Below are positions 1 through 7,607 of a stretch of 64,000 nt of DNA, one piece after another. The DNA comes from Bacillus sp. 1NLA3E (GTDB taxonomy: Bacteria; Bacillota; Bacilli; Bacillales; Cytobacillaceae): positions 902,001-966,000 of the forward strand of contig NC_021171.1 of assembly GCF_000242895.2 (NCBI RefSeq), read 5' to 3'. A program made the position numbers and the translations under genes. The first letter of the stretch is position 1. The number at the start of each line of letters is the position of its first letter. Under the pieces are notes generated by a model. The model was not told the origin of the DNA and did no database searches. It saw nothing but the letters and a program-made list of their open reading frames with translations.

Positions 1-2
1 AT

Positions 3-782
3 CAGATATTTAAAGTTTTCAATGAAGGAACACCAGATGAGAAAATTGCCCTGGACCATGTTAGCTTGCACTTAAAAAAGGGTGATTTTGTCACAGTAAT
101 TGGTAGCAATGGTGCTGGAAAGTCCACTTTAATGAATATTATTTCTGGGAAACTAATCACAGATATTGGTTCAGTATCGATTGGCGAAAAAAACGTAACG
201 AATGTAAAAGAACATACTCGCTCTAAATTAATAGGGCGCGTGTTTCAAGATCCAATGGCAGGTACAGCACCGAAGATGACCATTGAAGAAAACCTAGCGA
301 TTGCCTACTGTAGGGTGGGAACGCGGGGATTGAGAAGGGGCCTTTCAAAAAAACGACGTGATTTCTTTAAAGAAAAGCTTGAAATGCTACACCTCGGCTT
401 AGAAAACCGACTTCAAGCAAAAGCTGGATTGTTATCAGGTGGTGAGCGTCAGGCGTTGTCACTATTAATGGCAACCTTCACAGAACCTAAGATACTCTTA
501 TTGGATGAACATACGGCGGCACTTGACCCATCACGTGCAGAATTGGTAACACAGTTAACAAAGCAAATCGTTAATGAGTATGGACTGACAACCTTGATGG
601 TAACCCATAATATGCAGCAAGCACTTGATCTCGGCAATCGATTGATTATGATGGATAAAGGTCAGGTTATTTTTGAAGCAGATGAGGAAAAGAAGAAGGA
701 TTTGACGATTGAGAGATTGCTTGAGGAATTCCAGCGTATTCGCGGTGAAAAGATGAACAGCGATCGAGCTGTACTAATTTAA
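3..782 (+). CDS. ABC transporter ATP-binding protein (partial, 5' end outside window)
   Basis: The reading frame is open from the first bases of the window, so the start lies upstream; the TTG at 66 is internal. The protein has a Walker A motif (GSNGAGKST), a Q-loop (FQDPMAGTAP), the signature LLSGGERQA, Walker B ILLLDEHTAALDP and an H-loop (VTHNM). The unusual DEHTAALDP and QDPMAGTAP stretches are typical of the COG1101-type ATPases that accompany the TrpX/YtfF-like (COG2984) substrate-binding protein and its permease, a system predicted to import aromatic amino acids or similar ligands. Those partner genes would lie upstream. The substrate is inferred from family only. A strong terminator follows the stop codon. 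Confidence 0.85.
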   Translation, partial: QIFKVFNEGTPDEKIALDHVSLHLKKGDFVTVIGSNGAGKSTLMNIISGKLITDIGSVSIGEKNVTNVKEHTRSKLIGRVFQDPMAGTAPKMTIEENLAIAYCRVGTRGLRRGLSKKRRDFFKEKLEMLHLGLENRLQAKAGLLSGGERQALSLLMATFTEPKILLLDEHTAALDPSRAELVTQLTKQIVNEYGLTTLMVTHNMQQALDLGNRLIMMDKGQVIFEADEEKKKDLTIERLLEEFQRIRGEKMNSDRAVLI

Positions 783-807
783 AATCTACAAATAAAAATA
801 ACGAAAA

Positions 808-848
808 ACGCATGTCCAATCCTAATGGGTGGACATGCGTCTTTTTTT
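808..848 (+). terminator. Rho-independent terminator of the ABC ATPase gene
   Basis: A perfect 10-bp stem, ACGCATGTCC at 808-817 with GGACATGCGT at 831-840, is followed directly by CTTTTTTT. Confidence 0.9.
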
Positions 849-872
849 GGAAAGGGGACGGATCGCCGCTAA

Positions 873-1250
873 TTAAAATAAGCGAGCTTCTCTTGCAGCT
901 TCGATACTGTTTCTAGCAAACTTAACTGGGTCGCCGACATTTTCCCAATGCATATACATTAAGCGAGGATTTTCAAAAAGCCAGTGATTGTGGACAGCTG
1001 TAACGATAATGCCTCTTCTACGTAAAGCTGTTAAAAATCGATTGATTTCTTCCTGAAGAATCACGGTTTCTCCAAGATTAAGAGTTCTACCATCAATATT
1101 ATTTTCGAATGAGAGAGCAAATGGGAGCGCTAAAGGAGAACGGGTACGACGACCTAAAATAGTTGCATCAATATTACGAAGGCGTTGGACAACACATACA
1201 GGAGCAGCAGTGATTACTTCTCCTCCGATGATATTAGTAGTCTTTGACAT
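873..1250 (-). CDS. DUF1259 domain protein
   Basis: This 125-residue protein carries the conserved core of DUF1259 (PF06905): a LNLGETVILQEE stretch, then GIIVTAVHNHWLFENPRLMY and MHWENVGDP. The family has no established biochemical role; the histidine-rich HNHWLFE and MHW motifs suggest a metal or ligand site, but that is inference. The ATG at 1250 has no ribosome binding site. A near-perfect one (AGGAGG, 1311-1316) instead serves an ATG at 1303 in another frame, whose Ser/His/Arg-repeat ORF overlaps this start. Translation may therefore depend on coupling, or the gene may be frameshifted. Confidence 0.8.
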   Translation of the reverse strand: MSKTTNIIGGEVITAAPVCVVQRLRNIDATILGRRTRSPLALPFALSFENNIDGRTLNLGETVILQEEINRFLTALRRRGIIVTAVHNHWLFENPRLMYMHWENVGDPVKFARNSIEAAREARLF

Positions 1251-1303
1251 GAGGATAAAGATGAATGTGAACGTGAATGTGAACGTGAATGTGAAGATGA
1301 CAT
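1214..1303 (-). CDS. Short Ser/His/Arg-repeat ORF overlapping the DUF1259 start
   Basis: This 29-codon ORF has the best ribosome binding site in the area (AGGAGG, 7-nt spacer). It begins MSSSHSRSHSRSHSSLSS and stops at 1214-1216, inside the DUF1259 gene. The DNA encoding the repeat is a 6/12-bp tandem repeat (about 1262-1297). It could be a leader peptide that couples translation to the DUF1259 gene. Alternatively it is the true N-terminus of that protein, separated by a frame change close to the ATG at 1250. I see no homology that would decide between these. Confidence 0.4.
   Translation of the reverse strand: MSSSHSRSHSRSHSSLSSCQRLLISSEEK
1262..1297. repeat. 12-bp tandem repeat (GAATGTGAACGT-type units)
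   Basis: About three units alternating GAATGT and GAACGT in tandem. On the minus strand they encode the His-Ser-Arg-Ser repeat of the short ORF. Because units are multiples of 3 bp, gain or loss of whole units would not change frame. Confidence 0.75.
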
Positions 1304-1411
1304 AAAATTCCCTCCTTTCAAGTTATCTTGTATAGAGTATGAAAGGAGAGAAGAGCTTGTATAGGTTAATATATGAAAGATAATGAAAAAAGGGGAAAGT
1401 TCAATATGAAC

Positions 1412-2044
1412 TTACCCTTTTTTATTACTTAATAAATGTAAACAAAAATCTAAATCAAGTTCAAGATGTTGCTGCATAAGTTGTTCTGCCGTTTGTCCAG
1501 CTCTAGCTTTGATGGCCTCGTAAATATTTTCGTGTTCTTCAATTAAGAACGGCCGGTTATAAAAAACCACTGTTCTACGAAATAAGTAAATAATAGACTT
1601 CATCCGATCAATGATATCGATCATGACTGGATTATTACTCGCATTGACAATAATTTCGTGAAAACGCTCGTTTGCTTTCATAATTTCATCAAATGACCCC
1701 GTTTTGCCTATCTCCACACATTCCCTAAGAGATTGTAGTTCATTTTCAGGAAGATAGGATGCAGCGCACTTAGCAGAATGCCCTTCCAACAGGATACGGA
1801 CCTGAAACATGTTGCGTAAATCTACTTCCGAAGGCTTTACGATCTTTTTTTTAACAATAAGTCCCTCATTTTCTAATCGACGAATTGATTCCCGGATTGG
1901 TGTTCGACTAAATCCCAAGTCAGCTGCAAGTTTTTCCTCTACTATTTTCGTTCCTCCAGGAAGTTCACCATTTAAGATCCTGTCGCGAATGATTTCATAG
2001 GATTGATGGTAAGCAGGTCCAGACCTCTCAGTATTCCCTTGCAA
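1412..2044 (-). CDS. GntR family transcriptional regulator, FCD subfamily
   Basis: An N-terminal winged helix (around residues 15-75, with DLGFSRTPIRESIRRLENEGL as the recognition region) is followed by an all-helical FCD ligand-binding domain containing the expected Asp and His residues (NERFHEII, EEHENIYEAI). FCD regulators usually sense small carboxylic acids and repress neighbouring catabolic operons. A TTG start at 2044 lies 6 nt after an AGAGGTG site and is preferred; a GTG at 2053 would overlap that site. The gene is divergent from the dehydrogenase/kinase/permease operon, and three phased palindromes lie between them, so it most likely controls that operon. Confidence 0.85.
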   Translation of the reverse strand: MQGNTERSGPAYHQSYEIIRDRILNGELPGGTKIVEEKLAADLGFSRTPIRESIRRLENEGLIVKKKIVKPSEVDLRNMFQVRILLEGHSAKCAASYLPENELQSLRECVEIGKTGSFDEIMKANERFHEIIVNASNNPVMIDIIDRMKSIIYLFRRTVVFYNRPFLIEEHENIYEAIKARAGQTAEQLMQQHLELDLDFCLHLLSNKKG

Positions 2045-2146
2045 GTAATTCACCTCTTTATTACCTAATACTTAAGTTTAATCATACCAAATTTAATTTT
2101 CAAAAAATATAGGGTAGACAGGGTAGGAAAAAAATTATATTATAAA

Positions 2147-2196
2147 TGTATACAAAATCATAATAAATGTATACAAAATTAGTGCAAAAGTATACG
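2147..2196. promoter_or_regulatory. Three 21-bp-phased operator-like palindromes (TGTATACA)
   Basis: TGTATACA occurs at 2147-2154 and 2168-2175, and a variant AGTATACG at 2189-2196. The start-to-start spacing is exactly 21 bp each time, two helical turns, so all sites face the same side of the DNA. FCD-type GntR proteins bind short palindromes of this sort. The array lies between the GntR gene and the operon starting at 2343, consistent with cooperative binding by that regulator. The binding itself is inferred. Confidence 0.7.
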
Positions 2197-2342
2197 TTGA
2201 TGATTTTGGTGGTCTTTTGTGAAAGCGGATCCATTATAGGCTTTGGACACTCAATTACTTGTCTTTAAAAAAGATATTTTGTAAGCGTGTTCATCGTTGG
2301 GGCTGGATCAGCACTAAATTCTAATTTTATGGGGGAAGAATC

Positions 2343-3233
2343 ATGAAAAAAATTGGATTTATTGGCTTAGGGATTATGGGGAAGCCAATGGCATTAAACT
2401 TAATCAAAGCAGGTCATTGTGTAACTGTATGTGACATTAATCAAGAGGCTGTAAAATCATTGGTGAACGAGGGTGCTACTGCTGCCTCATCTCCAAAGGA
2501 AGTTGGGGAGAACAGTGATATCATTATTACGATGCTTCCTGCGAACAAGCATGTTAAAGAAGTCGTTTTAGGTGAGAATGGGATTATTAAAAGTGCTAAA
2601 GAAGGCACAGTAGTGATAGACATGAGTTCGATTACACCAGTTGTTTCAAGGGAAATCGCAAACGAACTTGCTAAACAGGGGATTGAAATGCTTGATGCAC
2701 CTGTAAGCGGAGGAGAACCAAAAGCTATCGATGGTACCTTAGCAATCATGGTAGGTGGTAAGGAAGAGGTTTTTGAAAGTATAAAAGAAGTTCTTTATGG
2801 AATGGGAAAAGATGTGACCTTAGTAGGTGGGAATGGATGCGGGACAACCGCGAAACTAGCAAACCAGGTTATCGTTAATTTAAACATTGCTGCAATGTCC
2901 GAAGCCCTTGTGTTAGCAGCTAAAGCAGGAATTGATATAAATAAAATGTATCAAGCCATTAGGGGTGGACTTGCAGGCAGTGCCGTACTTGATGCAAAAG
3001 TTCCATTAATTCTTGAAAGAAATTTCGTTGCAGGTGGAAGAATTGATATAAACCTAAAGGATATAACAAATGTAATGGAAACAGCTCATGAAATCGGAGT
3101 TCCACTCCCATTATCAAGCCAGCTTTTAGAAATTTTCCACGCATTGAAGGTAGATGGAAAAGCAGGCGATGATCATGGTGGCATTGTCCAGTATTATGAA
3201 AAGCTTGCGAATGTCGAAGTAAGGGGTTCTTAA
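2343..3233 (+). CDS. NAD(P)-dependent beta-hydroxyacid dehydrogenase (GarR/LtnD-like)
   Basis: A 296-residue member of the 3-hydroxyisobutyrate dehydrogenase family. It has an N-terminal Rossmann fold (GFIGLGIMGKPMALNL, residues 5-20), the substrate-binding signature DAPVSGGEPKA near residue 119 and the catalytic Lys in GCGTTAKLANQ near residue 170. Tartronate semialdehyde reductase (GarR) and L-threonate 2-dehydrogenase (LtnD) both belong here. The adjacent DUF1537 kinase and GntP permease favour oxidation of an acid sugar such as threonate, but the substrate cannot be fixed from sequence. The start has a good GGGGGAAG site. The kinase gene follows after 3 nt. Confidence 0.85.
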   Translation: MKKIGFIGLGIMGKPMALNLIKAGHCVTVCDINQEAVKSLVNEGATAASSPKEVGENSDIIITMLPANKHVKEVVLGENGIIKSAKEGTVVIDMSSITPVVSREIANELAKQGIEMLDAPVSGGEPKAIDGTLAIMVGGKEEVFESIKEVLYGMGKDVTLVGGNGCGTTAKLANQVIVNLNIAAMSEALVLAAKAGIDINKMYQAIRGGLAGSAVLDAKVPLILERNFVAGGRIDINLKDITNVMETAHEIGVPLPLSSQLLEIFHALKVDGKAGDDHGGIVQYYEKLANVEVRGS

Positions 3234-3236
3234 ACT

Positions 3237-4670
3237 ATGAGTAATGGCAAAATATTAGCGACTGAAGCTTTTTCAAACATTCCAGAAGTAAATGAAAGCG
3301 CTGTAAATGAAGTGCTAAATAAAGAATTAGCTGAGTTTAATAAAAAAATCATTGTACTTGATGATGATCCGACTGGTGTTCAAACAGTTCATAATATTTC
3401 CGTTTATACTGATTGGTCATTAGATAATATTGAAAAGGGCTTTTTGGAGGATAACTCAATGTTTTTCCTGCTGACCAATTCTCGAGGATTTACGGCAGCG
3501 GAAACCGAAAAAGCTCATCAAGAAATTGCAGCAAATGTTTTAGAGATTGCAAAGAAACTTAATAAGGAATTTATCATCATTAGCCGTGGCGATTCGACTT
3601 TAAGAGGGCATTATCCTCTTGAAACAAAGGTCTTAAAGGATACGATCGAATCAAATTCTGAAATTAAGTTTGATGGAGAAGTGATTCTACCATTTTTTAA
3701 AGAGGGTGGCCGATTCACGATTGGAAATGTCCATTATGTACAATATGAAGATTATTTGGTGCCAGCAGGCGAAACTGAATTTGCAAAGGATCGTACATTT
3801 GGTTATACAAAGTCCCATTTAGGTGAATGGGTGGAGGAAAAATCAAATGGTGAGTTCAAGGCTGAAAACACAACCTATATTTCTCTAGAAAGCATTAGAG
3901 CATTTGAAATTGACAAGATAACGAACCAATTACTAGAGGTAAATGATTTTAATAAAGTAGTCGTAAACGCGATCGATTATATCGATGTAAAGATATTCGT
4001 CATTGCTTTAATAAAGGCGATGAATAAGGGTAAGAATTTTATGTTTAGAAGTGCCGCTGCGCTAACAAAAGTTATTGGGGGCGTTAGTGATAGAGGCTTA
4101 CTTTCACGAACAGAGCTTATGAGAGAAGAATCTAATAATGGTGGACTTATCATTGTTGGTTCTCATGTAAAAAAGACAACTGAGCAGTTGGAAGAACTGA
4201 AAAAATGTGATTTCATTGAATTTATTGAGTTTAATGTTCATCTTGTTTTGGAGCCTGAAAAATTCCAAACAGAAGTTGATAGAATTATTGAGACATGTGA
4301 ACGCCTCCTTTGCTCGGGTAAAAATGTAGCCGTTTACACAAAGAGAGAAAGACTTGATCTTGGTATAGGAAAGAAAGAAGAAGAGTTGAAGCTTTCGGTG
4401 AAAATTTCTGATGCGGTTACAAGCATTGTTCAAAGATTAGAAGTGAGACCAAGCTATTTGATTGCTAAAGGTGGGATCACTTCAAGCGATATTGGAACAA
4501 AAGGTCTTGCAGTAAAAAGAGCAACTGTGGCTGGGCAAATTAAGCCGGGTATTCCAGTTTGGACCACAGGAAATGAAAGTAAATTTCCTGGAATCGCATA
4601 TGTTATCTTCCCTGGTAATGTAGGAACGAAGGATACTCTTAGAGAAGTTGCTGAAATTTTAAATAAGTAA
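3237..4670 (+). CDS. Four-carbon acid sugar kinase family protein (DUF1537)
   Basis: A 477-residue protein with the N-terminal DUF1537 motif VLDDDPTGVQTVHNISVYTDW and the SRGDSTLRGHYP substrate loop. The C-terminal nucleotide-binding domain includes LIVGSHVKKTTEQ, AKGGITSSDIGTK and GIPVWTTGNESKFPGIAYVIFPGNVGTKDTL. Characterised relatives phosphorylate 3-oxo-tetronates, D-threonate or D-erythronate (OtnK, DtnK). Coupling to the dehydrogenase is consistent with oxidation followed by phosphorylation of an acid sugar. The decarboxylase or aldolase (OtnC, PdxA2) that normally completes those pathways is not present nearby, so the product and its fate are unknown. Confidence 0.85.
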   Translation: MSNGKILATEAFSNIPEVNESAVNEVLNKELAEFNKKIIVLDDDPTGVQTVHNISVYTDWSLDNIEKGFLEDNSMFFLLTNSRGFTAAETEKAHQEIAANVLEIAKKLNKEFIIISRGDSTLRGHYPLETKVLKDTIESNSEIKFDGEVILPFFKEGGRFTIGNVHYVQYEDYLVPAGETEFAKDRTFGYTKSHLGEWVEEKSNGEFKAENTTYISLESIRAFEIDKITNQLLEVNDFNKVVVNAIDYIDVKIFVIALIKAMNKGKNFMFRSAAALTKVIGGVSDRGLLSRTELMREESNNGGLIIVGSHVKKTTEQLEELKKCDFIEFIEFNVHLVLEPEKFQTEVDRIIETCERLLCSGKNVAVYTKRERLDLGIGKKEEELKLSVKISDAVTSIVQRLEVRPSYLIAKGGITSSDIGTKGLAVKRATVAGQIKPGIPVWTTGNESKFPGIAYVIFPGNVGTKDTLREVAEILNK

Positions 4671-4758
4671 ATTAAGAATTGTTGAATTAAGTTTGTATGA
4701 TATTTTATAATAAGCACATTTTATTTTGGAACCATTCGTACATCTAGGGGGAAGAGTA

Positions 4759-6123
4759 ATGGATTCTTTGTTTGGAATGTCTCATGAAACTAGTCTATTA
4801 TTTTATGCAATCATTGCAATAGTAGGGTTAATCGTTTTAATAGCTAAGTTTAATACTAACCCATTCGTGGCACTTATCGTAGCCGCGTTGTTTATGGGCT
4901 TAATCTCGGGAATGAAGCTTCCTGATATTGTAACTTCTTTTCAAGAAGGAGTGGCCGGTGTTTTAGGCTTTATCGCTATAGTCCTTGGTCTTGGAACGAT
5001 GCTCGGGAAAATGATGGCAGAATCAGGCGGAGCTGAGCGAATTGCTAGAACACTAGTAAAAGTTTTTGGTGAGAAAAATGTTCACTGGGCTATGATGGTC
5101 GTGGCACTTATTTGCGGTATTCCTGTATTTTTCCAGGTTGGAGTTGTTCTGTTAATACCACTCGTATTTGTTATTGCTAAGCACACGGGGACTTCATTGC
5201 TCAAAATAGGTCTTTCATTAGTTGCCGGTCTTGCTGTAGTACACAGTATGGTTCCGCCGCATCCTGCAGCAATGCTAGCAGTTGGCATTTTTCATGCGGA
5301 TTTAGGAAAAACAATCTTTCTAGCAATGATTGTAGCATTACCTGCTGCAGCAGTAGCAGGACCGATTTACGGTTCTTATATTTCAAAAAAAATCAAAGTA
5401 GAGCCTTCTGGTAGTCTTGTAGACCAGTTAACAAAGTCTCAACGAAAAGAAGGGGATCTACCAGGCTTTGGCATTACTCTATTTACGATCTTGCTTCCTG
5501 TAATCCTAATGCTTTTCGCGACAATCGTAGATCTTAATTACCCGGTTGAAAGTACATTCCGTCAAGTAGTTGATTTTATCGGAAGTCCAGTTGTAGCACT
5601 TTTATTATCACTTATCTTTTCATTTTATTCTTTTGGATTTGCACGTGGATTTAGTGGCAAGGACATTTTAACATTTACAAACGATTGCCTGGGGCCTGTA
5701 GCATCCATCGTTCTTCTTATCGGGGCAGGGGGCGGATTTAATAAAGTGTTAACGGCTAGCGGTGTAGGAGATGCAATTGCTCATTTTGCTTCAGATGCCC
5801 ATCTGTCTCCTATTGTGTTAGCATTCTTAATCGCTGGGTTAATTCGCGCTGCTGTAGGGTCTGCGACAGTTGCGATGACAACAGCAGCAGGTATTGTGGC
5901 TCCAATTGCGGCAACAATGCCTGGTGTAAGTCCTGAATTATTAGTGCTGTCAGTTGGAGCAGGTTCTATCATGCTTTCTCACGTAAATGATTCAGGATTT
6001 TGGTTAATTAAGGAATTCTTTAATATGTCGGTCCCTGATACATTGAAAACATGGACAGTCATGGAAACCATCCTATCGTTCGTGGCGTTTGGAATAGTAT
6101 TAATATTGGATGTATTTATTTAG
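4759..6123 (+). CDS. GntP family gluconate/acid sugar:H+ symporter
   Basis: An integral membrane protein of about 454 residues with 12 or more hydrophobic segments. Conserved GntP features include KFNTNPFVALIVAALFMGL near the N-terminus, SGGAERIARTLVKVFGEKN, the VPPHPAAMLAVG loop and the C-terminal LSVGAGSIMLSHVNDSGFWLIKE. The ATG at 4759 follows AGGGGGAAGAG, so it is preferred over an in-frame GTG/ATG-less extension starting near 4726. It is the last gene of the acid-sugar operon and probably imports its substrate. A terminator follows at about 6200. Confidence 0.9.
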   Translation: MDSLFGMSHETSLLFYAIIAIVGLIVLIAKFNTNPFVALIVAALFMGLISGMKLPDIVTSFQEGVAGVLGFIAIVLGLGTMLGKMMAESGGAERIARTLVKVFGEKNVHWAMMVVALICGIPVFFQVGVVLLIPLVFVIAKHTGTSLLKIGLSLVAGLAVVHSMVPPHPAAMLAVGIFHADLGKTIFLAMIVALPAAAVAGPIYGSYISKKIKVEPSGSLVDQLTKSQRKEGDLPGFGITLFTILLPVILMLFATIVDLNYPVESTFRQVVDFIGSPVVALLLSLIFSFYSFGFARGFSGKDILTFTNDCLGPVASIVLLIGAGGGFNKVLTASGVGDAIAHFASDAHLSPIVLAFLIAGLIRAAVGSATVAMTTAAGIVAPIAATMPGVSPELLVLSVGAGSIMLSHVNDSGFWLIKEFFNMSVPDTLKTWTVMETILSFVAFGIVLILDVFI

Positions 6124-6200
6124 AGTAGATGGAATTTGAAGCTTAGAATTTTCAAATAGGTAATATTATGTAAGTAATTTATAAAGATGTAAAATTGAGA

Positions 6201-6240
6201 CCCCTACTAGGTACTTAACAAATACTTGGTAGGGGCTTCT
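6201..6240 (+). terminator. Probable terminator of the acid-sugar operon
   Basis: Inverted repeat CCCCTACTAGGTA (6201-6213) with TACTTGGTAGGGG (6223-6235), followed by CTTCTTACTT. The T-run is imperfect. It lies between the convergent permease and gerB genes and may serve both. Confidence 0.65.
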
Positions 6241-6272
6241 TACTTAAATAGAGAAACTTTATCAAACAGTAA

Positions 6273-7373
6273 TTAGGTGGATTGTTTCTTTTTGTTCATG
6301 TGGAAAACCAGGGTAATTAGGAATAGTATTACAGGAATCCCTGCGCCCATTATGATATTAAGCGGAACGTAGGATTGAAACAGAAATTCGTTAAATTCCG
6401 CATAATTTTTTGCGAAAAATAACGCTCCTACACCAATGAGCCATGCTAATGGGATGACTAAAGGTTGGTACGATGTTAACTTAAGTGCTTGGCCGATTCC
6501 TAAACTTAGTCCGTAAAAAAATACTGATATTCGAATCATTGATCCAACCGTCCAAAACAGAATAGCAATTGTATCAAATCGATTGATTACTTCACCTGCC
6601 GCAATGTAACGGACTTCTGAAAAGGTTGGGAAGGTCATTTTTGCTGCTTCCACAGGTCCGAATAAAGCAATTGGTCCAGTGATTGGCCCAAGGAGAAAGA
6701 TTAAGGTAATCACTGCAGCCCAAACGCTTGTTTTAACAAGTTTTTTCGGACGCTGGACATAGGGGAGAATCATGCCCATAATGACAAATTCGCCAAACCA
6801 TCCCATCACCGTGAGTGAGCCAATTGCAACAGGACGGACCCCATTTCCCATTATCGGTAATAAATTAGAATAGTCCTTATTCTCACCCATAGTCAAAAAG
6901 ACCACTGCTATTGCTGCCATTACTAGAACCGGTAACATAATTTGATTCAGCCTTCCAAGGGTTTCCAAACCGAGATAAACGATAAAGGCAGTCAATAAAA
7001 GAATTACAATAATAAATGCCGCGGTTGGTGTTTCAGACATGATCCTTTTGTATGCTTCTGCAAACAGTCTCGTACCTAAGATGACCATAATATAAAAATA
7101 AATGAGATAGAGAATCCCTAGTAATTTTCCAAACCAAGAAAAATGCTGAAACAAGATTTCAATTAAGGTCAAACCTGGAAAACTTTGCGATAATTTTACT
7201 AACACTAATATTCCGAGGAGCCCTAGGATGGTACCTACAATTGCTGCAATCCATCCATCTTGTCTACTTTGGGCGAAAATCACTGTAAGGATAACTAAAT
7301 GACCAATAATGGTTAGGGATGTGATGGCCAGCATCGCTGCTTGGATATTGCTAATTCTACCCCGTTCAATCAT
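6273..7373 (-). CDS. Spore germination permease, GerB family
   Basis: About 366 residues with ten hydrophobic segments, an APC-superfamily fold characteristic of the B subunits of Ger receptors (GerAB, GerBB, GerKB). It sits in the inner spore membrane and is thought to form the germinant-binding channel subunit. The ATG at 7373 has an AGGAGG-like site (7382-7386) and is chosen over a TTG at 7388 that overlaps this site. It is the last gene of the gerA-gerC-gerD-gerB operon; its ribosome binding site overlaps the stop of the small upstream gene. The germinant cannot be predicted. Confidence 0.9.
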   Translation of the reverse strand: MIERGRISNIQAAMLAITSLTIIGHLVILTVIFAQSRQDGWIAAIVGTILGLLGILVLVKLSQSFPGLTLIEILFQHFSWFGKLLGILYLIYFYIMVILGTRLFAEAYKRIMSETPTAAFIIVILLLTAFIVYLGLETLGRLNQIMLPVLVMAAIAVVFLTMGENKDYSNLLPIMGNGVRPVAIGSLTVMGWFGEFVIMGMILPYVQRPKKLVKTSVWAAVITLIFLLGPITGPIALFGPVEAAKMTFPTFSEVRYIAAGEVINRFDTIAILFWTVGSMIRISVFFYGLSLGIGQALKLTSYQPLVIPLAWLIGVGALFFAKNYAEFNEFLFQSYVPLNIIMGAGIPVILFLITLVFHMNKKKQST

Positions 7374-7388
7374 GCTTCGAACCTCCAA

Positions 7389-7604
7389 TCATTTTCCAAG
7401 AGGACTCATTTTATTTATTGTGCTTGCAATGGATGGTCCGTGGAAATCGGAAATCAATAATATACCTGTTAGGACGGCGAGGCCAATGATCCAGACTTGG
7501 ACTTTAAAAGTTTTATAATCTTTCTTTTTCCATACAAAATATCCATGAGGGAAGAACGAAAGCACCACTATGACGATGAATAATAAACTTAATAATATAT
7601 TCAT
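7389..7604 (-). CDS. Small two-TM germinant receptor D subunit-like protein
   Basis: A 71-residue protein with two hydrophobic segments (about residues 2-22 and 36-54) separated by a short basic loop (VWKKKDYKTFK). Small two-TM D subunits (GerKD/GerUD type) are found in many Ger operons and modulate receptor function. It has a GAGGTAGTG site and lies 3 nt after gerC. Its position between the C and B genes rather than at the operon end is noteworthy. Identification rests on size, topology and context. Confidence 0.7.
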   Translation of the reverse strand: MNILLSLLFIVIVVLSFFPHGYFVWKKKDYKTFKVQVWIIGLAVLTGILLISDFHGPSIASTINKMSPLGK

Positions 7605-7607
7605 ACA

